Of a stretch of 13,106 nucleotides of DNA, positions 1 through 7,381 are shown piece by piece. The stretch comes from an uncultured Myxococcales bacterium (GTDB taxonomy: Bacteria > Myxococcota > UBA727 > VGSZ01). Below the pieces are notes generated by a model. The model was not told where the DNA came from and did no database searches. It worked only from the letters and a program-made list of their open reading frames with translations. Position 1 is the stretch's first letter. Every line of letters starts with the position of its first letter. Made by a program: the position numbers and the translations under genes. The DNA is taken from positions 1 to 13,106 of the forward strand of contig CAJBHN010000317.1 of the NCBI GenBank assembly GCA_903952805.1. The letters run 5' to 3'.

Positions 1-1
1 C

Positions 2-478
2 CTGCTGGGTGAACGCGATCGCGGCTACGCCATCGCGCTGAAGAACCTCGACGGCGGCCGCATTGGCATCGCCGCCCAATCCTGTGGCATCGCCGAGGCC
101 GCCCTCGCCGAGGGGGCCCGCTACGCCAAGGAGCGCACGGCGTTTGGTGCCCCGATCGAGAAGCTGCAGGCGATTCAATTCTTGATGGCCGACAGCGCCG
201 TCGACGTCGACACCGCCAAACTCCTCACGCTGCGCGCTGCCGCCGCCAAAGATGCCGGGTCGCCGCGCACCGCCCGCGAATCAAGCATGGCCAAGCTCTT
301 TGCCTCCGAGGCCGCCGGCCGCGTCGCCGACCGCATGCTGCAGGTCCACGGCGGCTACGGCTACGTTGAGGAGTACGCCATCGAGCGGCTCTATCGCGAT
401 GCCCGCATCACCCGCATCTACGAGGGCACCAGCGAGGTGCAGCGCATCGTCATTGCCCGCGACGTCCTCGCCGGCTGA
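2..478 (+). CDS. Acyl-CoA dehydrogenase, C-terminal part (5' end outside window)
   Basis: The reading frame is open from base 2 and encodes the last 158 residues of an acyl-CoA dehydrogenase, the flavoenzyme that makes the alpha,beta double bond in acyl-CoA thioesters in fatty-acid or amino-acid breakdown. Visible family features are ERTAFGAPIEKLQAIQF (fragment residues 44-60), QVHGGYGYVEEY (114-125), the RDARITRIYEGTSEVQR block (132-148) and the C-terminal ARDVLAG. Glu141 in IYEGTSE sits where short- and medium-chain family members carry the catalytic base. The fragment is the C-terminal helical FAD-binding domain; the N-terminal and middle domains lie upstream of the window. Substrate chain length cannot be read from this part. 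A hairpin follows the stop, and the next gene begins 112 bases later on the same strand, so co-transcription is uncertain. Family assignment is firm. Confidence 0.95.
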   Translation: MLGERDRGYAIALKNLDGGRIGIAAQSCGIAEAALAEGARYAKERTAFGAPIEKLQAIQFLMADSAVDVDTAKLLTLRAAAAKDAGSPRTARESSMAKLFASEAAGRVADRMLQVHGGYGYVEEYAIERLYRDARITRIYEGTSEVQRIVIARDVLAG

Positions 479-498
479 CGCTCCCGGGGCGCACGGAA

Positions 499-513
499 GC
501 GGCACCCTGCCGC
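499..513 (+). terminator. Perfect GC hairpin after acyl-CoA dehydrogenase gene (weak terminator candidate)
   Basis: GCGGCA-CCC-TGCCGC forms a perfect 6-bp stem with a 3-base loop, starting 21 bases after the dehydrogenase stop. There is no run of T after it, so it is not a classical intrinsic terminator. In a genome this GC-rich such hairpins also arise by chance. Confidence 0.3.
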
Positions 514-590
514 GCGCATGGGTCATCGGCGCGGAGGCTGCCAAAAGGCTCAGCGCGACGGCCCGCCGCCCGACATGCTACGACGACGAC

Positions 591-1169
591 ATGCAGCGGC
601 GTTCCTTCCTCAAAGTCGGTCTGTTTGGCGGTCTGCTGTTGGCCGTCGGCGCGGGCCTTGGCCTCGGCTTGCGTCAGGGTGACCGCTCGGTGCGCCCGAC
701 GCGGGCCCTCAACGTCATCTCCGAGGCGGCCTTCCCCGTCCTCGTGGCGGTCGCCGCGCGGGTCACTCGCGGCACGTCGGCCAGCCCGGTCGAGATTGCC
801 CAGCGCGTCGACGAAGCCCTGCGCTTTGCGCCCCGCCAGAGCCAGCAGGATCTCGACCGGGTACTGCTGTTGCTCGAAAACGCCCTCGGCGGGCTGCTGC
901 TGCGCGGACAAGGCACGCCCTTCACGCTCCTCGACGAGGGCGACCAGGATGCGGCCCTGATGGCCTGGCGCGACAGCAGCGTGGGCCTGCTGCGCGGCGC
1001 CCACCATGGCCTGCGCAAGCTCTGCCTCGCGGCCCATTACGCCAGCGCTGATTGCTGGGCCGAGGTCGCCTACCCCGGGCCCAGCCTCACCAAGACCGTG
1101 CCGCCGCCGATGTCGGCGCGGGCCCCCCTCGCCGTCACCGAGGCCCCATCGGCCGAAGGAATGCCCTGA
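591..1169 (+). CDS. Tat-signal small subunit, gluconate 2-dehydrogenase subunit 3-like
   Basis: The 192-residue product begins MQRRSFLKVG, a twin-arginine (RRxFLK) export motif, followed by a hydrophobic stretch (about residues 11-28). A longer reading exists upstream, but this ATG is chosen because it places the Tat motif at the N-terminus; no good ribosome-binding site precedes it. The mature part is helical with a Leu-rich segment (about residues 86-104) and has no catalytic or cofactor motif. Small Tat proteins just upstream of GMC dehydrogenases are usually gluconate-2-dehydrogenase subunit 3 relatives; in FAD-dependent glucose and fructose dehydrogenases that subunit helps export the catalytic subunit. 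Size, Tat motif and context support this call; the sequence itself is divergent. Its stop shares one base with the GMC start (TGATG), so the two are translationally coupled. Confidence 0.72.
   Translation: MQRRSFLKVGLFGGLLLAVGAGLGLGLRQGDRSVRPTRALNVISEAAFPVLVAVAARVTRGTSASPVEIAQRVDEALRFAPRQSQQDLDRVLLLLENALGGLLLRGQGTPFTLLDEGDQDAALMAWRDSSVGLLRGAHHGLRKLCLAAHYASADCWAEVAYPGPSLTKTVPPPMSARAPLAVTEAPSAEGMP
1155..1160 (+). promoter_or_regulatory. Ribosome-binding site deciding the GMC oxidoreductase start
   Basis: GAAGGA lies 8 bases before the ATG at 1169, inside the end of the preceding gene. It favours this start over the possible in-frame start at 1052, which would overlap the small-subunit gene by more than 100 bases. 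Confidence 0.6.
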
Positions 1170-2728
1170 TGAAGACCTTGCTGCCAGGAGTCACCGAGGC
1201 CCAGACCCTGAACGACGACGTCGAGGTCGGCTGCGACGTCTGCATCATCGGTTCGGGGCCAGGTGGTGCGGTCACCGCCGCCGTGTTGGCGCAGGCGGGT
1301 TTGTCGGTCGTCGTCGTCGAGGAGGGCGGCTACTTCACCAAGGCGCGCTTCCGCCAACGCGAAGATGAAGCCTACCCCTACCTGTACCAGGACGGCGCCC
1401 AGCGCACGACGGCCGACCTCGCCATCACCATCATGCAAGGCAAGGCCGTCGGCGGCGGATCGGTCGTCAACTGGACGACGTGCTTTCGGACCCCCGACGA
1501 CGTCGTCGACGGCTGGCGGGCCAAGCACGGCATCAACAGCGTCGACAACGCCTCCCTCAAGCCCCACTTTGGCTGGGCCGAGGAGCGCTTGAGCGTCAAC
1601 CAGACGCCGCTGGAGCTCGTCAACAAGAACAACCGCACGGTGTGGGACGGGGCCACCGCCCTGCGCCACGACGTCGACACCACCCACCGCAACGTGTTGG
1701 GGTGCGCCCAGACGGGCAATTGCGGCCATGGCTGTCCCATCGACGCCAAGCAGTCGATGCTCGTCACGTGCATCCCCGACGCCATCAAGGCTGGGGCTTC
1801 GGTGTTGTCCCGCTGCCGCGTCGACAAGGTGGTCTACGAGGGCTCCCGCGCCGTCGCTGTCGTCGGCCACGCCATCGATGCCTTTGGCCTGGGGCGTACC
1901 GGCGTCGCCATCACCATCAAGCCGCGTACCGTCATCGTCAGCGCCGGCGCCATCAACTCGCCAGCCATCCTGCTGCGCTCAGGGACTCCCAACGACAACG
2001 GTCGCCTCGGCAAGCGCACGTTTGTGCATCCCGTCGTCGCCAGCATCTCCCTGTTCGACAAGCCCATCGAGGGCTGGAAGGGCGCGCCCCAGAGCGTGGC
2101 AAGCCACCACCACGCCCGTCGCGGCGAAGAGGTCGGCTGGTTCCTCGAAGCCGGCCCGGTGCACCCCATGTTGTCGTCGACGGCGATGCCGGGCTTCGGC
2201 GCTGGGCACAGCGGCGCCATGAAGCAGTTGGCCAACGTCGCCGCCCACCTCGCCATCACCATCGATGGCCACCACGACGACGTCGTGGGCGGCACCGTCA
2301 CCGTCAACAGCGACGGCGCCCCCGTCCTCGACTACCCGATCGTGGAACGGCAATGGCGCTCCTTCCGCGACGCCCAGAAATCGATGGCCCAGGTGGGCTT
2401 TGCCGCCGGCGCCAAGGAAGTCTGGACGGGGCACGATCCGCCGCTGCACATGACGTCACTCAACGACGTCGCTCGCGTCGACACCATGCCGTGGGCCCCG
2501 TGCCGGGTCGGGATTTTTTCTGCCCACCAAATGGGCGGCTGCATGATGAGCGACGACAAGAAGCTCGGCGTCGTGCGTGCCGAAGACGGTCGCCATCATG
2601 AGGTCGACAACCTCCACGTCATCGACGGCTCGCTGTTTCCGACCTCCGTCGGCGTCAACCCGCAGATGTCCATCTACGGCCTCTCCCATCTGCTGGCCAC
2701 GCGCCTGGCCCACACGCTGAAAGCGTGA
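1169..2728 (+). CDS. GMC-family FAD-dependent oxidoreductase (alcohol/sugar/sterol dehydrogenase type)
   Basis: The 519-residue product is a complete glucose-methanol-choline family flavoenzyme that oxidises an alcohol group to a carbonyl. The FAD dinucleotide fold is at residues 23-53, with GSGPGG (28-33) and the ribose-binding acidic end VVVVEEGG (47-54). A second family block, GKAVGGGSVVNW, is at 91-102. A Cys-rich stretch (C179, C185, C189 in GCAQTGNCGHGCP) and SAGAINSPAILLRSG (258-272) are also typical. The C-terminal substrate domain ends with SAHQMGGC (His453) and GVNPQMS (Asn497), in the positions of the His/Asn catalytic pair of cholesterol-oxidase-like members. There is no signal peptide of its own, while the coupled upstream gene encodes a Tat-signal protein, suggesting co-export. 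The substrate is not evident. Its TGA overlaps the GTG of the next gene. Confidence 0.93.
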   Translation: MKTLLPGVTEAQTLNDDVEVGCDVCIIGSGPGGAVTAAVLAQAGLSVVVVEEGGYFTKARFRQREDEAYPYLYQDGAQRTTADLAITIMQGKAVGGGSVVNWTTCFRTPDDVVDGWRAKHGINSVDNASLKPHFGWAEERLSVNQTPLELVNKNNRTVWDGATALRHDVDTTHRNVLGCAQTGNCGHGCPIDAKQSMLVTCIPDAIKAGASVLSRCRVDKVVYEGSRAVAVVGHAIDAFGLGRTGVAITIKPRTVIVSAGAINSPAILLRSGTPNDNGRLGKRTFVHPVVASISLFDKPIEGWKGAPQSVASHHHARRGEEVGWFLEAGPVHPMLSSTAMPGFGAGHSGAMKQLANVAAHLAITIDGHHDDVVGGTVTVNSDGAPVLDYPIVERQWRSFRDAQKSMAQVGFAAGAKEVWTGHDPPLHMTSLNDVARVDTMPWAPCRVGIFSAHQMGGCMMSDDKKLGVVRAEDGRHHEVDNLHVIDGSLFPTSVGVNPQMSIYGLSHLLATRLAHTLKA

Positions 2729-3027
2729 GCATCGCTCGCGACGTCGACGATGGCGCCCGCCTGGTGGTGCGCGCCAAGCCCCGCTCCAAGAGGGAGGGCG
2801 TCGAGTTCGACGAAGCTGGCGGCACCGCGGTCGTCGTCGTCCGCATCAACGCCCCTCCTGTCGACGGCAAGGCCAACGAGCGGGTCCGCGAGGTGCTCGC
2901 GGCGCTGTTGGCGGTGCCGCGCTCGCGGGTTTCCATCGTGCGTGGTGAAAGCGCTCGCGAGAAGGACATCGCCGTGGCCGGCATGAGCGCGGCTCAGGTC
3001 GAGGCGCGGCTGCGAGAAGCCTGCTGA
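2725..3027 (+). CDS. DUF167 / YggU family protein
   Basis: This 100-residue protein matches the small DUF167 (YggU) family, whose function is not established. It shows the family pattern VRAKPRSK (15-22), the signature APPVDGKANE (43-52), LAALLAVPRSRVSIVRGE (58-75) and the SAREKDI block (76-82). The GTG start overlaps the GMC stop by four bases (GTGA), so it is probably translated from the same message; no strong ribosome-binding site is visible. Presence behind the oxidoreductase need not imply a shared role, because DUF167 genes occur in many contexts. It ends 38 bases from the convergent FHA-GGDEF gene. Confidence 0.9.
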   Translation: MSIARDVDDGARLVVRAKPRSKREGVEFDEAGGTAVVVVRINAPPVDGKANERVREVLAALLAVPRSRVSIVRGESAREKDIAVAGMSAAQVEARLREAC

Positions 3028-3038
3028 TGGTCCCATAA

Positions 3039-3056
3039 GGCGCTCAACGTGGCGCC
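3039..3056. terminator. Short GC hairpin between convergent genes
   Basis: GGCGC and GCGCC form a 5-bp stem with an 8-base loop in the 38-base gap between the convergent DUF167 and FHA-GGDEF genes. The position suits a bidirectional terminator, but there is no T tract on either strand, so support is weak. Confidence 0.25.
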
Positions 3057-3065
3057 GCGGGCTCG

Positions 3066-4106
3066 TCAGACCGTGCGCCGCGCCTTGCTCTCGCCCTTGG
3101 CGCGGGCCAGCCTTTGTCGTCCCAAGCCAAGAATGTTGTCAGCGGCCAGGTGGAAGCGGTCGACGACTTCACCCGACCGTGACGACTCATTGAGGGAGAA
3201 CTCGCTCGTGATCGACGAGGCGTTGCCCACCTGGGAAAACGAACTATCGACGGAAAAGTCGCCGCTGCCAGGTGTTCGGGGCGACGCTGGCTCCGCGTCG
3301 GTTTCGGCAAGGCGGAGTTCTTCGATGCCGGCAACGCCAACCGACAGCGTGACGGGGATCTGCACGTCGTCGAAACCAAAGGCGGTCTCGCCAATCATGC
3401 GCAGCAGCCGCTTCCCGAGGTATTCGGCGCCCTCTTTGCTGATTTCAGGGGTGACGAGGGCGAACTCGCCTCCGGCGGTGCGGGCCAACAGGTCTTCCCG
3501 GCGTATCCGGCGGCCCAAGCGCTTGCCGAGCTGGGACAAGACGGCGTCGCCGGCCAGGTGGCCGAACTCCTCATTGATGCGAGCGAAGTCGTCGACGTCA
3601 AACACCAGCACCGACAGGGGGCGTCCGTAGCGCACAGAGCGGCTGACTTCTCTGATCAGGTGCTCACGCAGGCTGCGTGCGTTGTAGCAGCGCGTCAGGC
3701 CATCGACGGTGCTGAGGCGGTGAATCTCCTCGTAGTAGGCCGCCTCAATGTCGTCGGTGGACAGGTATTTCAAGATCGTGCGACCAACCTTGATCAGGTC
3801 GCCATGGGTGAGGGTCCGTTCCTGGATGGGGTCGTCGTTGACATAGGTGCCGTTGGTGGAGCCGAGGTCGGAGACCAGCACACCGCTCTCGGTCAACACA
3901 ATACGGGCATGACGACGAGAGACGCTTTCGTGGTCGATTTGCAGTTGGGCCTGGGACGAGCGGCCGACCACCATTTCGCCTGCCGTGAGGGGATGCTTGG
4001 TACCCAGTTGTTGCCCGTAGATGACGACCAGGCACGCATCAGCTTTGGGGCGACGATCCCCGATCTTGCTGATGACGGTGACCACAGTCTTGCGTCTCAC
4101 GTTCAC
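3066..4106 (-). CDS. FHA-GGDEF signalling protein with degenerate GGDEF motif
   Basis: This 346-residue, apparently cytoplasmic protein starts at GTG behind a GGAG site. An FHA phosphothreonine-binding domain covers about residues 26-115, with GRSS (48-51), SVSRRHA (61-67) and LGSTNGTYVND (81-91). A GGDEF domain covers about 133-260: the first metal Asp is in FDVDDF (D170), the substrate Asn in RINEEFGH (N178), and TLSVGVA is at 253-259. The signature motif reads AGGEF (211-215) where active cyclases have GGDEF or GGEEF; the third-position acid, a metal/catalytic residue, is Gly. The RxxD inhibitory-site motif (R202-D205) is intact exactly five residues before it. A Ser-rich insert (about 265-312) separates SVGVA from the final helix. 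These facts point to a c-di-GMP-binding receptor coupled to Ser/Thr-kinase signals more than an active cyclase; that role is inference. Confidence 0.92.
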   Translation of the reverse strand: MNVRRKTVVTVISKIGDRRPKADACLVVIYGQQLGTKHPLTAGEMVVGRSSQAQLQIDHESVSRRHARIVLTESGVLVSDLGSTNGTYVNDDPIQERTLTHGDLIKVGRTILKYLSTDDIEAAYYEEIHRLSTVDGLTRCYNARSLREHLIREVSRSVRYGRPLSVLVFDVDDFARINEEFGHLAGDAVLSQLGKRLGRRIRREDLLARTAGGEFALVTPEISKEGAEYLGKRLLRMIGETAFGFDDVQIPVTLSVGVAGIEELRLAETDAEPASPRTPGSGDFSVDSSFSQVGNASSITSEFSLNESSRSGEVVDRFHLAADNILGLGRQRLARAKGESKARRTV

Positions 4107-4385
4107 GAAGCGACTCCGAACGGGCTGAAGCCCACATTACACTCATCCACAGCACCAAAGAGGGGATGCGCGCACACATTCGACGACACCAATCAGACCG
4201 CCACCGCCAAACCTGCTGCTGACATTGCCGAGCCACGTGATGACGCTCACGTTATCAACGCGATAGCGGAGGGGGAAGCCTTGGCCCCCGCGGACACTGA
4301 AAGAATCTGATGTCCCGTCCCAATGCCGACTGGAGTCTGTCGCTGGTGTCTCAGGAGCCACGGTGGCTTCATCCGGTCGCGCGAA
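4107..4385 (-). other. Intergenic region upstream of FHA-GGDEF gene
   Basis: This 279-base gap between two minus-strand genes contains no convincing gene. It should hold the promoter of the FHA-GGDEF gene; a TGTAAT resembling a -10 box occurs on the minus strand at 4136-4141, but I see no matching -35 box. Near the other end, AGCCAC-G-GTGGCT (about 4356-4368) is a perfect inverted repeat behind the lipoprotein stop and could help end that transcript, although no T run follows. Confidence 0.4.
4114..4117 (-). promoter_or_regulatory. Ribosome-binding site for the FHA-GGDEF gene
   Basis: On the minus strand GGAG lies 7 bases before the GTG at 4106, supporting that non-ATG start. Confidence 0.55.
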
Positions 4386-5786
4386 TCACCGGCAGGTCGC
4401 GGTCAAGCTCTCGCCGACCAGGAGCAGGGGCAAGGCTCCGTCAAACCTCCCGACCGCACCGCCGATGAAGCCCTGGTCGCTGCCCACCACGACCTTGATG
4501 TGATCGTCTTTGGCGACCGCTGCGTCGATCCCGATCTCGACGGTCCCTGCCGCCGGCACCGTCAGCGTGGCACCAAGACCGGCCAGGGTGCCCACCGCGA
4601 TCCGCACCTGGAGGGCCTTGCTCGATTGCAGCAGCCGACGCCAGCGAGGCTTGAGCTCGACGCGGCACGCGATGGCAGACAGCTGCGCCGCCTCGCGGTG
4701 CCGGAGCGTCAGGCGCGCTTGCACCGCGCTGGCGTCGAGCCGTTTGGCGACGTCAATCATGGTGGTGATCCCCGAAGCGGTGGCGGACTTGTCGACGCCG
4801 TCACCGGTTGGCGGGGGCACGAAAGCGGGGGGCACGGTCGTGGTGAGGACATCGACATCGATGGCGCAGGGGGCGCCTGCTTTTCCCAGGCCGACCGCCA
4901 TATGGGCCGTCACCGTCGTCGTTGTCGGCGACAGCAATACCAGCCGACGACACGGGACCCCATCAGCCACGATGCAGCGCTCGCGCAGCCGGTCGGCCAG
5001 CTCGACGATGCGAAGGCGTCGCGCGGCTCGGGAGGCGTTGATGCTCGCGACGGCGGCGGCGTGGTCGTCTCTGATGCGCTGGGCGGCCCGGTTCCAGGGT
5101 TCGGGAGGCAAGATGGCCTCGCCTGGCAGGCGCGGATCGTTCGCGGTCGCCGCTGACGACGACGACGACGACCTGGCGGGGAAGGCTTCGGACGAGGCAC
5201 CAAACAGGTCCAGCGGGATGCGCATCAAGCCCGAACCCACGTCGCCCATGATGCGAAAGGGCAGCACCACCAGGTCGACCAGGGCATTCAACAGACCGCT
5301 TCGCGACGACGACCGCCTTGGCGATGGGTCCGGTGCCGCCGGCATCACCAGGGGCCCAGGCGGCAGGCTCGGCGGGGCGGGGGTGGGCAGCGGCATCAAT
5401 GCCTCATCCAACACGGCCACCACCTCGCTGTCGTCGTTGATGGCCCCGCTGATGTCCCGTTCGTGCAGGACCATATCCGCCGGTGCCTGCCATGACAGCC
5501 AGCCGAGGCGGAGGCTGGCTCCGGGGCGCAGGCTTTCGCCGAGGAGGTCAACCGCGTCGTCGACACCAATGACGTCGATGTCGAAGGCGATGCGGGCAAC
5601 CACGGCCTCTCGCAACAGGTCCGCCTCGGGGCCAGCGCGGTCAGGCCCGTCCTGCGCTTGATGCAGACGACACGCGTCGCCCAACCGGTTGTCCCTGATC
5701 AGATCCTCGACGGAGGCACAGCCCGCTGTCGACGTCAGCAGCAGCAACAGCATCAGCCACCGGCGCGGCTCCGTTTGCCGACGCAT
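4386..5786 (-). CDS. Large predicted lipoprotein of unknown function
   Basis: The 466-residue product begins with a charged N-terminus, a Leu-rich core (residues 10-17) and a lipobox-like TSTAGC ending at Cys23, so it is probably lipid-anchored in the cell envelope. I recognise no catalytic domain. Visible parts are a Pro-rich linker (132-155), a run of six Ser (206-211) encoded by a short trinucleotide repeat, an Arg/Ala-rich probably helical segment (233-271), and a C-terminal beta-rich part with evenly spaced Cys (271, 279, 307, 374, 465). LTVPAAGTVEIGIDAAVAK (408-426) followed by KVVVGSDQGFIGGAVG resembles a beta-sandwich. Its ATG directly follows the TAG of the ureohydrolase gene, so the two are probably translationally coupled. 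The lipobox lacks Leu at -3 but is otherwise acceptable. Confidence 0.8.
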   Translation of the reverse strand: MRRQTEPRRWLMLLLLLTSTAGCASVEDLIRDNRLGDACRLHQAQDGPDRAGPEADLLREAVVARIAFDIDVIGVDDAVDLLGESLRPGASLRLGWLSWQAPADMVLHERDISGAINDDSEVVAVLDEALMPLPTPAPPSLPPGPLVMPAAPDPSPRRSSSRSGLLNALVDLVVLPFRIMGDVGSGLMRIPLDLFGASSEAFPARSSSSSSAATANDPRLPGEAILPPEPWNRAAQRIRDDHAAAVASINASRAARRLRIVELADRLRERCIVADGVPCRRLVLLSPTTTTVTAHMAVGLGKAGAPCAIDVDVLTTTVPPAFVPPPTGDGVDKSATASGITTMIDVAKRLDASAVQARLTLRHREAAQLSAIACRVELKPRWRRLLQSSKALQVRIAVGTLAGLGATLTVPAAGTVEIGIDAAVAKDDHIKVVVGSDQGFIGGAVGRFDGALPLLLVGESLTATCR

Positions 5787-6869
5787 CTACAGCCCTGGAG
5801 GGCGTGGCAGGGGCTCATCGAAGACGACACCGCGAGTGCGTTGAGCGCAGCCAATCATTTTGTACAGCAGGCGGGCGCCGACGTTGGCGTCCCAGCAGTC
5901 GGCGCGGGCGTCGTCGTCGTCGGCTTCGCCGGGAGGGGCCACTTCGACGAGGTCGAGGCCGACGACGCGCTTGCCCGACTGCGACAGCAACACCAGCACC
6001 GACACCAGCTCGTCAAACGACAGGCCACCGGGGACCGGCGTCCCGGTCGAGGGGCAGAGCACGGGGTCGAGGCCGTCGATGTCGAATGACAAATACACGT
6101 CGTCGGGGAGGGCTGCGACGATCGCCTGGCTGGCCTCGAGGAAACGGCCGCGCAAGCGTGCGTCTCGCAGTTGGCTGTCGAAGTACGTCGTGATGCGGCC
6201 GGGGTTGTCGCGCACCAGGTCAAGCTCGCCACGGGAGAAGTCGCGGATGCCGAACTGGACGAGTCGGGCGGTGGGCACGGCGTCGAGCACGTTTTTCATG
6301 ATGCTGGCGTGAGACCAGCGAAAGCCCTCGTAGGCGTCACGCAGGTCAAGGTGGGCGTCGAGGTGCAAGATCCCCAGCGGTTTGTCGCCGAGGTGGCGGG
6401 CGCAGGCGACGATGGCGCCCAGGGGCACCGAGTGGTCACCGCCAACGACGACCGGGAGTTTTCCCCGGGCCAGCAGGTCGGCCACGCGCTCGTGCACGTG
6501 GGCGTTGACGCGGTCGCCCGCGGCGTCGACGGCGGCCAGGTCGGCGCGGTCGGGGACGACGCCGGCGGTGTGGGCTTCGATGACGCGGGTGGCCGCGATG
6601 CGGGTGTCGTCGTTGAGGGCGACGAGCCACGCCGGCGCGTCCTCCATGGCGATGCCACAGCGGTAGACGTGGCCCATATCAGCGTCGAGAAGATCGACCT
6701 GGTGGCTGGCCAGGGCGATGGCCGCCGGCCCGTGCATGGTGCCAGTGCCAAAGCTCACCGTCGCCTCAAAGGGCACGGGCACAATGATGGCGGAGGCGTC
6801 GTCGAGGGTGTCAGGCAGGCCGTAGGGGCCGGCGGCGGCGAGGGCGGGACCATCTGGATCGAACGTCAT
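5787..6869 (-). CDS. Agmatinase/arginase-family ureohydrolase
   Basis: The 360-residue product is a manganese-dependent ureohydrolase, the family that splits urea (or formamide) from guanidino compounds such as agmatine or arginine. The dinuclear metal site is complete: GGDHS (143-147, H146), DAHLDLRD (171-178, ligands D171, H173, D175) and SFDIDGLDP (261-269, ligands D263, D265). The closing motif STGTPVPGGLS is at 274-284. VPVPFEATVSFGTGTMHGP (30-48) resembles agmatinases more than arginases, and RWSHASIMKN (184-193) fits a divergent agmatinase-like branch. The frame extends upstream to 7031, but that would overlap the cytochrome gene, so the ATG at 6869 is chosen; no strong ribosome-binding site precedes it. 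The enzyme is intact; the substrate (agmatine, arginine, guanidinobutyrate or another) is not settled. Confidence 0.92.
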   Translation of the reverse strand: MTFDPDGPALAAAGPYGLPDTLDDASAIIVPVPFEATVSFGTGTMHGPAAIALASHQVDLLDADMGHVYRCGIAMEDAPAWLVALNDDTRIAATRVIEAHTAGVVPDRADLAAVDAAGDRVNAHVHERVADLLARGKLPVVVGGDHSVPLGAIVACARHLGDKPLGILHLDAHLDLRDAYEGFRWSHASIMKNVLDAVPTARLVQFGIRDFSRGELDLVRDNPGRITTYFDSQLRDARLRGRFLEASQAIVAALPDDVYLSFDIDGLDPVLCPSTGTPVPGGLSFDELVSVLVLLSQSGKRVVGLDLVEVAPPGEADDDDARADCWDANVGARLLYKMIGCAQRTRGVVFDEPLPRPPGL

Positions 6870-6955
6870 GGACGCGGTGTGCCTGCCACGAACGCCCGCG
6901 GCAAGGTGGGGCGATGTGGGGGCATTCGTGGAGGCGATGTTGCGGCGGCCCGTGC

Positions 6956-7381
6956 TCAGGGAACTGCCGGAGCCGGCACGCGGTGACACTTGATGCATTC
7001 GGGTTTCGGCGGGTGGTTTTTGGGCAGGCAACGACCCGCGACGCCGCAGGCGTGGCTGGCGGGGTCATCACCCGGGCTGCCATGGCAGGTCTGGCAGCTC
7101 GTGTTGACACGCTTCTCAACGCTGCGTTTGTCGAGCTCCACGCCGGGCAGCATGGCTTCGGCCAGGCCTGCTTCACCCACCACGCCGACCAGCTCACCCT
7201 TCAGATTGAGCTGCAGGCGATGTGGGTCTGTGTGGGGCATGGTGGGAGGCTTCCCCTGCCGGCCCAGCGCGATGAAGGTCGCCAACACGCCGCCGACGAT
7301 GGCGAAAAAGAGCGCGGTACGAAGGGCGGTATTGCGAGGCGCCGGGGCCGGGGCGACGAGGTCATCTGGTGCGTGGGCCAT
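6956..7381 (-). CDS. Small membrane-anchored diheme cytochrome c
   Basis: The 141-residue product has one N-terminal membrane helix (about residues 19-40, RTALFFAIVGGVLATFIALG) and a periplasmic C-terminal domain with two heme-c attachment sites: CQTCH (96-100) and CIKCH (129-133). Two more His residues (H110 in DPASH and H123 in PKNH) lie between the sites and could be distal ligands giving bis-His hemes. An extra Cys pair (C112, C118) lies in the same loop. It most likely passes electrons between a membrane donor and a periplasmic acceptor; I do not recognise a named family. An in-frame ATG at 7423, 9 bases after the upstream stop, would add CysHis-rich residues before the membrane helix. 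I prefer 7381 because it gives a normal N-terminus, but neither start has a strong ribosome-binding site. Confidence 0.82.
   Translation of the reverse strand: MAHAPDDLVAPAPAPRNTALRTALFFAIVGGVLATFIALGRQGKPPTMPHTDPHRLQLNLKGELVGVVGEAGLAEAMLPGVELDKRSVEKRVNTSCQTCHGSPGDDPASHACGVAGRCLPKNHPPKPECIKCHRVPAPAVP

Noticed and set aside
252..590. N-terminal extension of the Tat small-subunit frame back to 252
   Set aside because: It overlaps the acyl-CoA dehydrogenase in another frame, is Pro/Ala/Ser-rich nonsense, and would bury the Tat motif in the middle of the protein.
1480..2601. Long plus-strand frame of 373 codons inside the GMC gene
   Set aside because: It is extremely Arg-rich with no domain signal, a typical shadow of the real GMC frame in GC-rich DNA.
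4143..4361. Minus-strand frame of 72 codons upstream of the FHA-GGDEF gene
   Set aside because: No ribosome-binding site, no signal peptide or domain, and mixed codon use; treated as intergenic.
5157..5172. GAC/GTC trinucleotide repeat
   Set aside because: It encodes the six-Ser run of the lipoprotein; short GAC/GTC repeats are frequent throughout this window because of its codon preference, so no special role is claimed.
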